From Nymphaea colorata (Eukaryota; Streptophyta; Magnoliopsida; Nymphaeales; Nymphaeaceae), in NCBI RefSeq assembly GCF_008831285.2, contig NC_045140.1, positions 6,690,505 through 6,754,504 on the forward strand: a stretch of DNA of 64,000 nt, in the 5' to 3' direction. Both the position numbers and the translations under genes were made by a program. Under the pieces are notes generated by a model, which saw only the letters and a list, made by a program, of their open reading frames with translations, searched no databases and was not told the DNA's origin. Within the stretch, counting starts at the first letter, position 1. Each line of letters starts with the position of its first letter. Below are positions 24,190 through 36,460 of this stretch, piece by piece.

Positions 24190-24625
24190 GAACGGATCAG
24201 ATTCAGTTTGGATATACCCGATTTATGGGATGTTTATATATTCAGATTTAAATACAAATGAACAAAGACCACCATATATCCAAATCTGATTTTCAAATTA
24301 ACAGCCTGAAACCAATCCAGATCCAGGTTGTACTTTCACATCTCAGTCTGAATCCGACTTTTAAATGCACAACTGAATTCGAACTGCATTATGATGTGAC
24401 GAGAACCAACCTTTCAAAACACAGACACTAGACCTAGAAAATATTTGTTTTAAAATTTAAACTGAATATGAATCAGATTGGATAATATTTAAAATCGAAC
24501 AGAACATGATTGGATATCATTTCTTAAACCCAAATCGGATGTCAAATTATTTTCCATGTCTAACTTCTTTTTTTTGAAGCAGCGGTGTATCTGAATCCGA
24601 TCTAATAGCACCTTTGTATCAGGTG
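24190..24625. mobile_element. dispersed repeat family 1, decayed copy
   Basis: The text from GAACGGATCAGATTCAG to the GAATCCGATCTAATAG area parallels the interior of the copy at 27321-27757, including GAACCAACCTTTCAAAA. Its termini are not intact. Confidence 0.5.
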
Positions 24626-25399
24626 GGGAACCGAATCCGAATTCGATTCAAGCTGGCTGGTTCAGAGTTAATGTTCTGAGCAAATCATCTTCTTTAAACT
24701 TGAGCCATTTTGACAACAGAAATGTTGTTCACTACGTTATCTCTGATACTTAATCGGTAAAATAATATTTCTCTACATTCTCAAAATAAAAAGAGATGAA
24801 ATGTAAAGAAGGGAGGGATGCACATGCAAACACGTCACTTCCTTGCGTCAAAGGTCTATATGAAGGTCACTAAAGCGCCTATAATCAAATCAGCCCACAA
24901 AGTTTATTTGATTGGATTGAAGGAGGATAAAGAGTTCAATCCAGAATTTGTATCTCAGAACTTACTGCAAGTTTGCAGATAAGCAGAGCAATTCTTTTTT
25001 CTTTGTGGGAAGACAAGGGCGCAAAATTTTTTCATGGGGAATTAAATATATAGTAATTAACCAATTTTCGATTGATATTGGAGCAGTGACCCAGGCCTCG
25101 TAGGGCTGCTCTATATAACTGGACCTGAGTCCACCAAAGTCTAACATGTAAATTCAAACTTTCAATTTTGGCTCTTTGAGACCTTGTCTCAGTACCGCAT
25201 GACAACTAAAAAGAAGAAGGTACAAGTGCACCTTGCTCAACTACATTCAAATAAAAACTTCAACGAAAGCTGTCTTCATTAAATAAAACTTGCTTGCACA
25301 GGAAGAGAGAGAGAGAGAGAGAGGGAGAGTTTGGTGCAGTTGTTCAAACTTTGACTATATATATCTTAAAAGAAAAGATATGAAAAAAAAATATACGAG

Positions 25400-25704
25400 T
25401 AAGAAATTGGATCGGACTTGAATTCAGATTTGGATCTACCTAAACATCCGACAGGATTCAGATTTAGTTTCAAATCGGATTTGGTTTTAAGTATATATCC
25501 TACATCCAATGCTCTTACATTTTGAAAAATGGGTCAGATTTGGTTCAGAAATGGGATTCAGATATAAATGTAGAAATTGAGTTCAAATTCCGATATGACT
25601 TTTCTTCTTTATATTTGAATTTCGATTATGAATATACAAAAATCCCAAAAAGCGAGCACCGTTAAAAGTATATCTGATTCAAATCCAATCTATTGACATC
25701 CCTA
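25400..25704. mobile_element. dispersed repeat family 1, copy with one good end
   Basis: The right end is CTATTGACATCCCTA; the left end TAAGAAATTGGATCGG is degenerate. Interior words match other copies. The flanks share only ATAC. Confidence 0.5.
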
Positions 25705-26042
25705 CATACATCCCACCATTCACTGCATTGCATTTCTTGGTGGACTTCTTTTTGTATTTGGGCTTTACGGCTTTCTATGGTTGTTTCGGGGTGCTTGCTT
25801 CTGTGCACTGCTTTGCTTGATGAACTGCTTTTTGTAATTGAGCTTTATAGCCTTCTATGGTTGTTCCAGGGTGTGCTTGCTTCTATGTTGATGGCCCTCT
25901 CTCCTTTTTCTTTTCTCTCTCTTTCTCTGTTATGCTAGAGAGACAGAGAGAGATTGGTGCAGTTGGTTGAACTTTGACTATGAGAAAAACAATTAGCGTT
26001 CAGGTTTCATGGGCACCACATTTTGTTCAACCTCAAACATGC

Positions 26043-26045
<3 letters not shown>

Positions 26046-26082
<37 letters not shown>
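26046..26082. repeat. (GA)n microsatellite
   Basis: A pure GA tract of about 37 bases. Confidence 0.95.
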
Positions 26083-26084
<2 letters not shown>

Positions 26085-26173
26085 TTATCAGGACAAATTT
26101 AAATGACTAGAGAACCAAACCATGCTTCAATGTTTTTATGACAGAAAAAAAAAAGAAAAAGAAAAATCATCCA

Positions 26174-26300
26174 TAGATATGTCAATGGATCGTATTTGAA
26201 TAGAATATGTTCTTAACTGTATCATTTTTTCTAGATATTCATATACTCAGATTTGAATTCAAATTTATTCAAATCCGACATATTACATCATAACCATCCA
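26174..26300. mobile_element. dispersed repeat family 1, fragment
   Basis: The left terminus ATATGTCAATGGATCG is followed by about 110 bases of family interior. The right half is missing. Confidence 0.45.
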
Positions 26301-27320
26301 ATTTCGGTATCACATGACAAGTTCATGAGACAAATCCTTCATTGTAATTATAAAGAGAATATGGCACATTCGAAACTTGAAGAACCAACGTCTCCATTCC
26401 TTCGTGGATATGGAAATTGGCAAGCTTGCTGATGTACTGGACTTAGTTTTGCGGCCATCCTTCAACCGTGTTCCAAGGATATAATCAAATGCTTATACTA
26501 CCATGTTTTAATTTTTGCATTTTAGTTACAAGTTTTTTTTTTAAACCGCTTCAAAATTTGTTGAGACTTGAAAAAACTGTTATGCTGTATCATATTCGAA
26601 AAAAACCTCGCCAATCTAAAACCTGTAAACGGTAGTTGTGACAATGCTGCATGTCGGTTCATTTCACAAGCAAATTGTATTTTTTTTTTACCAGATCTGA
26701 CTAATATTACTAAACAAGTTTCAGAACCAGATTGGTAATCAGGTCATCGGACGGTGATTGGAATATGAATGATGTACATGATAACACAGATCAGGACATT
26801 GAAAACGGTCATCCTTATAGATGGAAAATGAAGCTGATGAACAACTTCTGATCTTCATTTGTATCATAAAGAACGACGGGGCTGGTCAAAATCAAATCGT
26901 CACAGATGTTGTTCAATTCATAACTGAAAGTTTTCTGTTCTTTCTTGGGGAAATGGTGTTTCCATGCAAGCATAAAAAAGACGAATACGATATAACCGGT
27001 AAACAACTTCTTTTTCTCAGTAAAAAGATTCTGAGGTTACCGAATTTTTCAGTATTATATGCCTCATATCTTTGAAATAAAAAAAATAAAATCATTGTTT
27101 ATTAAAGATAGTCTGTCTGTTAATAAGATTATCATGTCGGCTTACTTTAACAAAGTAGTAGTTAAGAGCAGTTGAGAAAATATTAGAGGTTATTTGATTG
27201 CTGAACAATTTCATTCCTGGTGTTTCTTTTGGATCTTCCATGGTGAGAGATGGAAGACTTGAAGCGCATCCAAAAGTGTGCCCCCAAGAACACTTGTGGT
27301 CTTTGTTAGCGTCCCTTGTT

Positions 27321-27757
27321 TTGGGATGTCAATGGATTGGATTTGCATTGCATGCACCATTTTGATGTTTACATATGCATTTTCAAGTTCGAATTTAAAT
27401 ACAGATAAAAGAAAGTCTAATATATATCATATCTTAGTCTGGTTTTTGAATTCATAATCTGTATATGACTTTTAGTTTCACATCCAAATTCAAATCCAAT
27501 TTTTAGATACACAACAGAATCAAAACTGCATTACGACATATATTAAGAACCAGTTTTTCAGAATGTATGGATATTGGATATAGAATATTTATTTGTACTC
27601 GTCTCCACATCCAACCGATACTTATTTAAAATGAAGTTTGAATCCAAATCTGATAGTTGACCCAATTTATCAATCGCATGTTGAATTTTTCATATCCAAC
27701 TTTTCTGAAGTAGTTCGATCAAATATCCAATCTACATCCGATCCATTGACATTTCCA
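27321..27757. mobile_element. dispersed repeat family 1, long copy
   Basis: It starts TTGGGATGTCAATGGATTGG and ends CCGATCCATTGACATTTCCA. The interior includes TCAGAATGTATGGATATTGG, which corresponds to the insertion point of the nested element at 3432-3623 in another copy. Confidence 0.6.
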
Positions 27758-27999
27758 GGCCACCAAGATCGATTATGAAAGTCAATGCCGCAATCCTAAG
27801 ATCCTTCATTCCTCAGTAGAATCATTTCTCTTGACAGCATATCGTTAACCAAGAAACCACCATCCACCAGAAACTTTTGGTGAAGTAACATAAAAGCAGA
27901 ATACCATTTTGGTTCTCAACTGATTACCTGCACAGTAAACACCTGAAGACCAGGGAAGCTCCAAATTTTTGAGCTCTAGCCTCCAATAAGAACCTGTTA

Positions 28000-30900
28000 A
28001 AACTTGTACACAAACCATCAAGTTCTGGGAATAGATTTAGAAGTCCAAATATATTCACAAATCCAAATTCAACAATCGACCTCAAACATTGGCATGAAAA
28101 GAAAGCAGAACAGTTACATTGGTCACTGCTAAAAAAACCCAAGAGAGCAACTTAACCCTGAGATTATAGCATACTGTATGTGAGGAAGGCCCTTTGGATC
28201 TTGGGCCTTGTGAGAAGTGATGCGATCCCAATGAAGATTAGCAAGATGTTTCTGAATTTTTACAGGGGTATCGATGACAGATGTTTCTGGACATTCAGTT
28301 ACGTCTGCAGATTGTTTCGTTTCAGGATAGTGGTCATATGGTTTGGGATAGCGAGTGTTTTGCTATTGGTGAGTCTCAACTGTATGGCTCTTGCCTCTTA
28401 GCGTGCGAGTCTCAGTTGTACGGCCCTTAGCGTGCGATTGGTTTCTTTGTTTTCAATATTCTTTGTGGCTTTGCTGTTTTCCCCTGTGCATAATATTCTT
28501 TTGAGAAAAAAGTTGGCAGCTCCCCTCGAGCACATTTCAATTGGAAGCCAACCCTGAGATTCGTTGCAACTCCTAACAGACAGAGGACACGCATCACCCC
28601 GAACAAAAGTTGAAATTTATGGGTAAAGTTCATAAAAACCAGCTAATTTTGAGAAGCTTGTGCGAATTATAACTTGCAAATTGCAAAAGGGTAGACAGCT
28701 GCAAAATTTGAAACACATTCACCATGGTACAGCAAGCCTTTGACTAGGGTTCTTTCAGCTAGCCTTTAAGTTACCTTTAAGGTTACAACTATCAGAAAGG
28801 GCTGGCACAGTCAAGGTGAGAGCACTAACAGCAAGGCAGAGGTCTAATCGCAGACCTTATTGAATGTAAGAATGTCACAGCTTTGAATGAATTCATGGCT
28901 GGTTCAGCAGCCTCTATAAGATTATCCACTGAGATAAATCATCAACAATGGTCAGCATAATCTGCAACTTATTGATGCAATATCCAACCGTGAAACTGCA
29001 CTTTTCATTAAACAATGATTAGTTGAAGCTTTTTAAGAGTATCGTGCCTCCTAAGAGCAAAAGGAATCTGGAAATCCATGGGATAATAACCCAAGACTCT
29101 CTCTCTCACTCTGTGTGTGTGTATATATATGCGTGTGTGTGAAATATATAATATTAAAACAGGTAATTGTCAAACCTTCATATAACAGACTTTAATGAGA
29201 ATCATATGGGTTGTTAATTGTAAGAAGATCAAACAGTGGAGATTAAGTTGCAAATATAAAAACCACATTATTTTTTTCAAGAGTCCAAAATACCCTTCAA
29301 AGAATGAGAGAGACAAAAAAAGAAGAGGGAAACAAATATTCAGTTTTATTAAATGTAACCCTTGTCTCCTTTGAGGGATATTTCAGGCTTTTGAAAAACA
29401 ATTTGATTTCTATATATTACAATGTAATTTCCACCATTTAATCTTTTTAGCATCGATGGCCTAGATTATTCTCATCAAGTCTTAGATTATTCTCATCAAG
29501 TCTAGCATATGAGGATCTAATAAGTAACGGTTTATTTATTATAGAATATATTTTTAATTTTTCATAATTCCTCTAGAAAGGTATATGCATGGGCCATGTC
29601 ATGTATGTAACACAAAAATCTCAAAGGAATTGAAAGTGGGTTTCACGTGTCACAAAAAAACGTGTTTTCTTTGAAAAAACATGAAAAAATGCGATAAATT
29701 AAATTGTTGTTTAAAACTTTAAAAAGGACGTTTTTTTGGGAAAAAAATGTTTAAAACGTTTTTAACGTGTTTTTTTCACTTTTTTTTTCATTTTTAATTG
29801 CCAAACAGTTTTTTTTTTCACTTTCTATTTTTTATTTGTTGCAAATTTACTTATCTTTTGATGTTTGTGTTATTAATTTCTCACTTATTTTATTTTTTCC
29901 TCATTTTTAGTTTTTTTTTAATTTTTAAAAATTTACCAAATTTTTTTCTTTTTTTTTTTCTATTTTTTTGAAGCTCGCCGTACTATACTCGAGAAAAACC
30001 TCACCATTTAAAACTCTTGAAACATTATTTGTGAACCTCTACCTTGAGAAGCCCATGCAGCTGTGCTGGCAAAAGAAGGATGGTAATCTATGGAAAGATA
30101 GATTTGGATAGACTGCAGCTGAAAGATTCTGGCTACTGGACTTTCTTCTTTGGCTCATTCAAGCCACACACTAGCATAAATGCCTCGTTTGAACAAGGCA
30201 GGTTTATGAGGCACTGAATGACGCTACTGGTGTGGCTAAAACTGCAAGTCTTCAGTCTAATTAACATTAAATGCAAATACAGCATCAAGAAAAATGTGGA
30301 CGAGGCTGAATTTAGAGGGTCATCTTCTCAATGGCACATCACCTCATAGAACATGTGCTGAAGGGCGAGGATGCAGGGTTAACATATTTGGTCACATGGT
30401 CAATGGTGTCCATGCAGCGCTTGTTGTTCGATTGTGAAAAGACGAAGCTGTAATATGACCTTGTACAAAATGTCAAGTCCAGCTCTGTTATGGCCTCCCT
30501 ATCTAGCACAAGGTTACCGTACCTTATTCAGAATACTGATTGATCAGGTAAAGCTATATCATCATGACCAGGCCCTTTGAATTGATGAAGATGGTGCTTC
30601 CAAATCTTGAATTTTCCTCAGGTCATGCTACCCTTATGATGATTGGATTAGAATAGATTGACTAATAAATGAATACAAGTTCTTCAGTAACAAAAACATA
30701 ATTTAACAGAAAAATGGTAAACCATTCTAGTTTTATATATGTCTTGCTACTGGAAGCCGCACTTGGAACCCGAACATAAAATTGCCAGAGAAAATCTATT
30801 CCAGAACATGTGTGTACGAAGAAAAAGGCTTAAAATGTGGAGCCATTGAACCCAAAGAATTTCCGGTTCACAATAATGTCAAGAAGCAACTATGATATGA

Positions 30901-31261
30901 GCACTAGGAATGGATTGAGAAGCAAGAACATAGCATGTCAATGCAATTATTCATGAGACACGCAAGTACAGGAAACATCTCTCGTCAGTTACATTAGTGC
31001 TATGATGGATTACTCTAGTAAGGAACTCAGCTGATACAGAAAGGTTGTCTAAGGTGTGGCTACTTGCTAAGAATGACTTGGCTGTCACTCTCCTAAGCAA
31101 TTAAGAAGCACAATTAGGGTTTTCTTTGTGCCTAGCAGGCAGTTCATGAGTTTTTTCATAGAGATTTTCTAGAGTAGCTCCCTATAAAGATGCAGAGACC
31201 AGCAACACTAGTTGGAAGACTGTAGATATAACAGACCTTTTTACTCATAATTGTCAAATAT
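28000..31261. other. unresolved region, no gene modelled
   Basis: The composition is mixed. On the minus strand, 27924-28142 has an open frame with acceptor- and donor-like sites but no recognisable protein. A 21-bp tandem duplication lies at 29461-29502. A T-rich tract at 29760-29970 ends in the sequence shared with 15130-15215. Parts could be introns or the 3' flank of the minus-strand gene at 31970-32414, but nothing proves this. Confidence 0.35.
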
Positions 31262-31269
31262 ATTGAAAC

Positions 31270-31542
31270 TAAGGGTGGGCATCGGGCTGGGCTGGTGAGC
31301 CTGGCCCGGGCCCGGCCCGACAGCTCGGGTCTCAGCCCGGGCCTAGCCCATTTAAAATTTAAAAATATTTTTTAAATATAAAATATATTTATTAATAATA
31401 AATATATGTTATTAAAACAAAAAAAATTAGCTTTTTAATCCAAACGGGCTTAACGGGCCCGGGCCGGGCTAGGTCGGGCCCGGGCCGGGCTAGGTCGGGC
31501 CCGGGCCGGGCTAGGTTGGGCCCGGCCCGACACCTAGGCTTA
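31270..31542. mobile_element. hAT-like MITE with GGGCCCGGGCC tandem repeats
   Basis: This 273-bp element has left end TAAGGGTGGGCATCGGGC and reverse-complemented right end TAAGCCTAGGTGTCGGGC. Flanking 8-mers ATTGAAAC (31262-31269) and AATGAAAC (31543-31550) differ at one base. The GC-rich arms enclose an AT-rich centre. Three tandem 21-bp units containing CGGGCCGGGCTAGGT lie at 31455-31517. It has no coding capacity. Confidence 0.75.
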
Positions 31543-31969
31543 AATGAAACTATTTCCTTTGTCCATTATTGATGCAACCATGTAAACATTGGGCAGTTCC
31601 TCCAAAAAGCATTATCAATGACTAATCGAGGTGCAAGGCTATGAAGATGTGCCATTATGTCGCAGAAATATCCAATGATGGCATGACTAACTATTATCTT
31701 AGATGTACCATCACATCCGCAGCTTGTCAATTTTTTTCCCTGCTTTCCACCGTGTCCGCAATCGATTCTAATTTGGAATTCCAAATAAATTTCTGGAAGC
31801 AAAAAAAACATATATTATTAGATAGGCATCTATGTGTTGCTGGTTTGATATCTTAAACATTGTATAATAGTAAAATCATTGACATGAAAGTATGATATCA
31901 AAAAGTTGAAAGACAAGTGGATTCCTATGCTCCGACGATAGCATGAGCATGACCTTATCTTTGTCTATT

Positions 31970-32414
31970 CTAATAATTTAATCCGTTCGACAATGAAGTA
32001 AAAAAGTTGCACTTGCAAGCTAATACCTGCAGGAAAGAGGACGGTCTGACTACCCAAATGGTGAGTGAATCATGTGATGCATAAATTAATAAATAAAGCT
32101 GTATTCTTAAATCTTCATCCTCGTGCCACGCATTCTAGTATTCCATAAGAAAACATTGCACAGCAAGCGGGTGGAACACAAAGTTATCATGCCTACCTTC
32201 ATATCATACAATAGGATATAGAATCCATCCGGTTAATTTTGTTTCGAGATTTCAGCTATCAGCCTATTACTCACAACGAGGTCAACACCTGGACCAAGGG
32301 CCCAAAAGGAAATCAAAACAAGATATGCAGCAGGATCTTCGTTGCCTCCAAGGGCCATGGGCGCACTTGTGTTCAAAATAATCATCAGGTACTGAAATAA
32401 CATATGAAGCCAAT
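31970..32414 (-). CDS. two terminal coding exons of an unrecognised hydrophobic protein
   Basis: I do not recognise this protein. An exon at 32414-32275 (140 nt) is entered by an acceptor after CTTCTCCAG and left by a strong GTGAGT donor. Its frame encodes 46 residues beginning WLHMLFQ, then ILNTSAPMALGGNEDPAAY, then a hydrophobic stretch ending GPGVDLV. A 247-base intron (32274-32027) ends TCTTTCCTGCAG. The next exon, 32026-31970, continues in phase with VLACKCN and reaches a TAG after 18 residues. The composition suggests a small membrane protein. The upstream exon must supply one base of a split codon. A candidate first exon is near 38081; if that is right, the Copia element at 32628-37692 sits in the intervening intron. 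Splice quality and protein-like text support a real gene, but the full model is unresolved. Confidence 0.5.
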
Positions 32415-32627
32415 CTGGAGAAGATCAGATCAATGGAACATATTTTGTTTATTCGGACACGGGACGAATGCAAGTTAAGAAAACCAAGTAAAAGAAACAA
32501 GTGGAAAAGAAAGAGAAAAACATAGTAACGGTGTCTTGAACGATGACTCTAAGGCCAACTATGATTGAGAAATCTGCTCAAGCGACCAGATGTTTAAGAA
32601 CCACTTGATAAGGATAGCTTGGTTAGG

Positions 32628-33096
32628 TGGAAGGTCTAAAGGCAATAACAGGGGAAACACCAGCCAGCAATAACAGTAACAATTGTAATCTTCTCAAGAA
32701 GGAAACACCTATCAGTCATGACAATGGAGGCAGTAACACTCATGATGGAAATAATATCAATAAGGAAATATACACTGGCCAACCGTATGAAAAAAGTAAT
32801 GCCAAGACAATGGCTGGCCAGACAGTTACTACAAGAGGCGAAGATACAACTGCCAAACAGAGAGGCACATCAACTAAACATAGAAATATCAATTGCAAAT
32901 TAGATATTGTTTCCTCCTGTAATAATAGATATACATCATGTAATTCAGGAAACAATGATGCCTGCAATTCTATTATAAATAGAAGAAACAGGCCTATCGA
33001 CATCAAGATAGATAGTTGCCCTTTGGGAGGTAGGTGTGAGTTTACACCGAACCACATTAAACAAGGTGTTAGTCTCTTAATCTCTGTTTTTCTTCA
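32628..33096 (+). repeat. 5' LTR of the Copia element
   Basis: It aligns with 37207-37692. The alignable part starts CTAAAGGCAATAACAGGGG at 32636 and ends TTTTTCTTCA at 33096. The exact left boundary is uncertain by a few bases. The 200-codon open frame across it is an artefact of LTR composition. Confidence 0.85.
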
Positions 33097-33108
33097 TGGT
33101 ATCAGAGC
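33097..33108 (+). other. primer-binding site, initiator tRNA-Met
   Basis: TGGTATCAGAGC directly follows the LTR's terminal CA. It complements the 3' end of plant initiator methionine tRNA, the usual Copia primer. Confidence 0.85.
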
Positions 33109-33119
33109 AGGAGAACCAT

Positions 33120-33888
33120 ATGGCGCAGAGCAATTCTTCCTCTGGCATTGCGTTATCTCCAAGCAAATACCCTTACCCATACAATCTGAATGTTGCCAAC
33201 TTTGTGTCGATCAAGCTCAATCAAAGTAACTTTTTGCTATGGCAAATGCAGATGATGGGGCTCATCGAGAGCCAAGATATGACTGGTTTTCTAGATGGAG
33301 AATACCAGCTGCCCACACAGTTCCTCACCGCCACTGATGGAGGTACAGTCAGAGAACTGAATCCTGACTATCTCGCTTGGCGAAAGTTAGATCGTCTTCT
33401 TAAAGGATGGATCACTGGGACTCTTGCATAGGAAATCTTGGGCATTATCATCGAACAACAAACTGCCATGGAGGTATGGACCACCCTAACTCAGCATTTC
33501 GCTAACAAATCTAAGGAGCGAGAAATGTTTCTTATGCAAAAACTTCAAATGCATAAGAAAGGGAACTCATCCATTGATGAATATATTCGCAGCTTCAACA
33601 AAATTTCCGATGAGCTCACTGCCATTGGAAAGCCTATTAGACGAGACTAAAGTTTTTTGGCTTCTTACTGGTCTCAGAAAAGACTATGAGTCTTTCCAAA
33701 CAACTTTATTGACAACCATGCTGAAACCACCAGCACCCTCATATCTTGAGGTAGTTGCGCTCCTTCAAAATCATGAAGCCATGAGGACATTAGTAGATGA
33801 TTCACCTACCACCCACGTTGCATCTATCAGCCACCGTCAACCAAATCAAAGGAACATGGGAGGTAAAAAATCAAAACTTCAATTCTAA
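33120..33888 (+). pseudogene. Copia gag, broken
   Basis: The gag frame starts MAQSNSSSG at 33120. It has the family's N-terminal SNFLLW segment and, further on, the conserved NKSKEREMFLMQKL and SYLEVVALLQNHE stretches of the UBN2-type Copia gag domain. A TAG at 33429-33431 interrupts it. Near 33640 the reading shifts to another frame, which runs to a stop at 33888. Gag would form the particle core; here it cannot be made as one product without readthrough and frameshifting. Confidence 0.85.
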
Positions 33889-33889
33889 A

Positions 33890-34562
33890 GGACGTGGTTG
33901 TGCAAGCTAGTCAAGGTGGTTCATGGAATTCAGTCAACAAAAACAAAGACGGTAATCAGAGCTGCTCAGCTCAGGAAAAAGGCATAATTTGCCAAATATG
34001 CAGCAAAAGAAACCACACCGCTCTCAACTGCTGGCATAGGTTCAATCAAGCGTTTTAGTCACAGAAGGTACCACAAGCTTTAGCCACCATAAAAACTTCT
34101 TATAGTCAAGAGCAACAATGGTTTCTCGACACCGGTGCATCGGCTCATGTGACATCTAACACAGGTATTCTCAGTTCTCTATCAAAATATTATGGGACTG
34201 ATAAAATAATGGTTGGAAATGGAGAAAAATTAGATATTACTCATATAGGGCAGGCCACCATAGCTAATGGGCGACAAAAACTGGTTCTTGATAATGTTTT
34301 AGTCATTCCCAAGATCAAGAAAAATCTTATCTTTGTCAGCCAACTAACGTCTGATCTTCCTTATGTCTTTGAATTTTCAACTAATGAATTTGCTGTGAAG
34401 GAAAAGATGAGCAACAAAGTGGTAATTACGGAGAAGAGGCATGAAGATCTCTATGCAGTCGAAAATAAGGGAAAAGGCAGCGACCGGATCCATGAAGTAC
34501 ATTTTTCCACAAGATTTCAAGCAGGAAATAAAGACGTTTGGGTCACATTCATCGTGAGGTAG
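33890..34562 (+). pseudogene. Copia zinc knuckle and aspartic protease, broken
   Basis: A CX2CX4HX4C nucleocapsid knuckle (CQICSKRNHTALNC) lies at about 33990-34031, followed by a TAG near 34055. The protease active site WFLDTGAS has its aspartate codon at 34128-34130. The frame then runs through VLVIPKIKKNLIFVSQL, typical of the protease tail, and stops at 34562. Before that it has already left the GAG-pre-integrase frame, which resumes from about 34538 in a different frame. Confidence 0.85.
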
Positions 34563-35716
34563 TAAATTTTTTTGCAAATAAAAAGGCTATTCGTGTGAAA
34601 GGACCTAGCTCCTCAAACAACATATGTTCTAGTTGTCAAATGGCAAAAATGTGTCGTCTTCCTTTCTTACCAGTGGATGAACATTGTGATAATTTTCTTG
34701 ACAAAGTTCACTGTGATTTATGGGGACTAGCCCCTGTTATTTCAGTTGCTAAATATAGATTCTATGCTGTTTTTATTGATGAAGCCACCATATTCACTTG
34801 GTTTTATCCCTTGCGTTATAAATCAGAGTTATACCAAGTGTTTATGACTTTTCATAAATATGTTGAAAATCAGTTTAATAAGAAGATTAAGAAGTTTCAA
34901 ACAGATGAAGGAGGCGAATTTAATAGCCTTAAACTTAAAGCGTATCTACAAGAAAATGGTATACATCATCACAAAGCCTGTCCTAAAACACCACCTCAAA
35001 ATGGAATGGCAGAACGACGACACAGAACCATTATCGAACTCGGATTGGCAATGATGTTCAATGCAAACATACCAGCTCGATACTGGGTTGAAACTTTTTC
35101 CACAGCAATTTGGCTTATTAATAGACTGCCCACTCCTTCGTTGAAGATGAAATCTCCTTTTGAACTGGTTTTTGGAAAAAGTCCGTCTTACTCTTATTTG
35201 CGAACATTCGGGACTAGATGTTTCCCATATCTAAGAGATTACGCTCTCAATAAACTTGAGCCAAGATCTTTACCATGTGTATTCTTGGGATATAGTAATA
35301 TACATAAGGGATACAAGTGCTTATATCCACCTACAGGAAAAATATATATATCCCGACATGTTGTCTTTGATGAAAGTATCTTCCCGTATAAACAGCCGGG
35401 AGTGCTTTTTTCTTATACATCAACCTACACAAACGTGGCGGCATACAATGATTGGACAGCCTTAAATCATTGTTCAGATGGTAACAAAGGTGATTCATAC
35501 CAAGTGATCAATCATCATCTCTTGCACGATGGTTCATTAGACAATGTCTCTGTACAAGAATCACATAGTCGACACGACAATATTTCAGCACAAGAGACAC
35601 ATGGTAAAGACGAAAATGGCCTGCTTTCACCACACGACGAAGAAAGTCAACAGCCTGGAGAAAGACAACCGATCCAAGAAAGCTCCAATATTTCATTCCA
35701 TGGTCACTCAGGGTAA
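34538..35716 (+). pseudogene. Copia integrase, core intact
   Basis: The longest open piece of the element (392 codons). It begins inside the GAG-pre-integrase zinc-binding region (GHIH, then CSSCQMAKM). It keeps the catalytic triad: aspartate in HCDLWG (codon 34715), aspartate in QTDEGGEF (34904) and glutamate in NGMAERRHR (35012). The C-terminal part has the family's PCVFLGY and SRHVVFDE motifs. Integrase inserts the cDNA into the genome. A frameshift severs it from the protease and a stop at 35714-35716 from the reverse transcriptase. Confidence 0.9.
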
Positions 35717-35734
35717 GACTCATATCTTAAAACC

Positions 35735-36460
35735 AAACCCTAAGTATTTTTTTGGCATTAACGATACCACTTGAACCAAAGACTATCAAGCAGACATTTA
35801 AAGATCCAGGTTGGGTCGCTGCCATGAAGGACGAGTTATGTGCTTTGGAACAATGCCACACTTGGACGTTGGTACCTCGCCAACCAGGTATGAACGTTGT
35901 TTCAACTCGTTGGGTTTTTAAAACCAAACTCAAGAGTGATGGAATGGCTGAGCGACTCAAAACTTGACTTGTTGCTCGTGGGTTCAACCAAGTGCCTGGC
36001 GTTGATTTTCTAGAAACTTTCTCCCCTGTTATAAAGCCAGCAACTATTCGAATTGTACTCACTATTGCTCTTTCTAACAACTGGGATATTCGACAAATGG
36101 ACTTTTTTACATGGTGATTTAGATCAGACTGTATTTATTGAACAACCACCAGGATTTATTGATGATCAAAAACCAAGTTATGTATTCCAGTTACATAAAG
36201 CTTTCTATGGCTTACGTCAGGCTCCAAGAGCATGGTATAATCGGTTTGACACTTATCTTCTATCCAAAGGATTCTTCTCCAACAACTTTGATTCCTCGTT
36301 ATTTATCTATAAAGAAGAACTGGTGTCATCCTTCTAATATTGTATGTCGATGATATTAACTGACAGCAATCCTATGCTCCTTCAAGACTTCATTATGGAT
36401 ATTAGGAAGGAGTTTTCTATGAAGGATTTGGGTTACCTTCCTCACTTCCTTGGAATATAG
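35735..36460 (+). pseudogene. Copia reverse transcriptase, multiply broken
   Basis: Recognisable blocks: WVAAMKDEL and STRWVFKTKL; a TGA at 35965-35967 where a sense codon is expected before LVARGFNQ; a frameshift near 36110 just before [21 protein letters not shown]; a frameshift near 36330; the catalytic YVDDI at 36343-36357, followed by a TGA at 36361; and a TAG at 36458-36460 after HFLGI. The polymerase is therefore inactive. Confidence 0.9.

Noticed and set aside
32627-33229. A 200-codon frame across the Copia 5' LTR
   Set aside because: It lies mainly in LTR sequence, crosses the primer-binding site and starts at a non-ATG. The 3' LTR has a matching frame for the same compositional reason.
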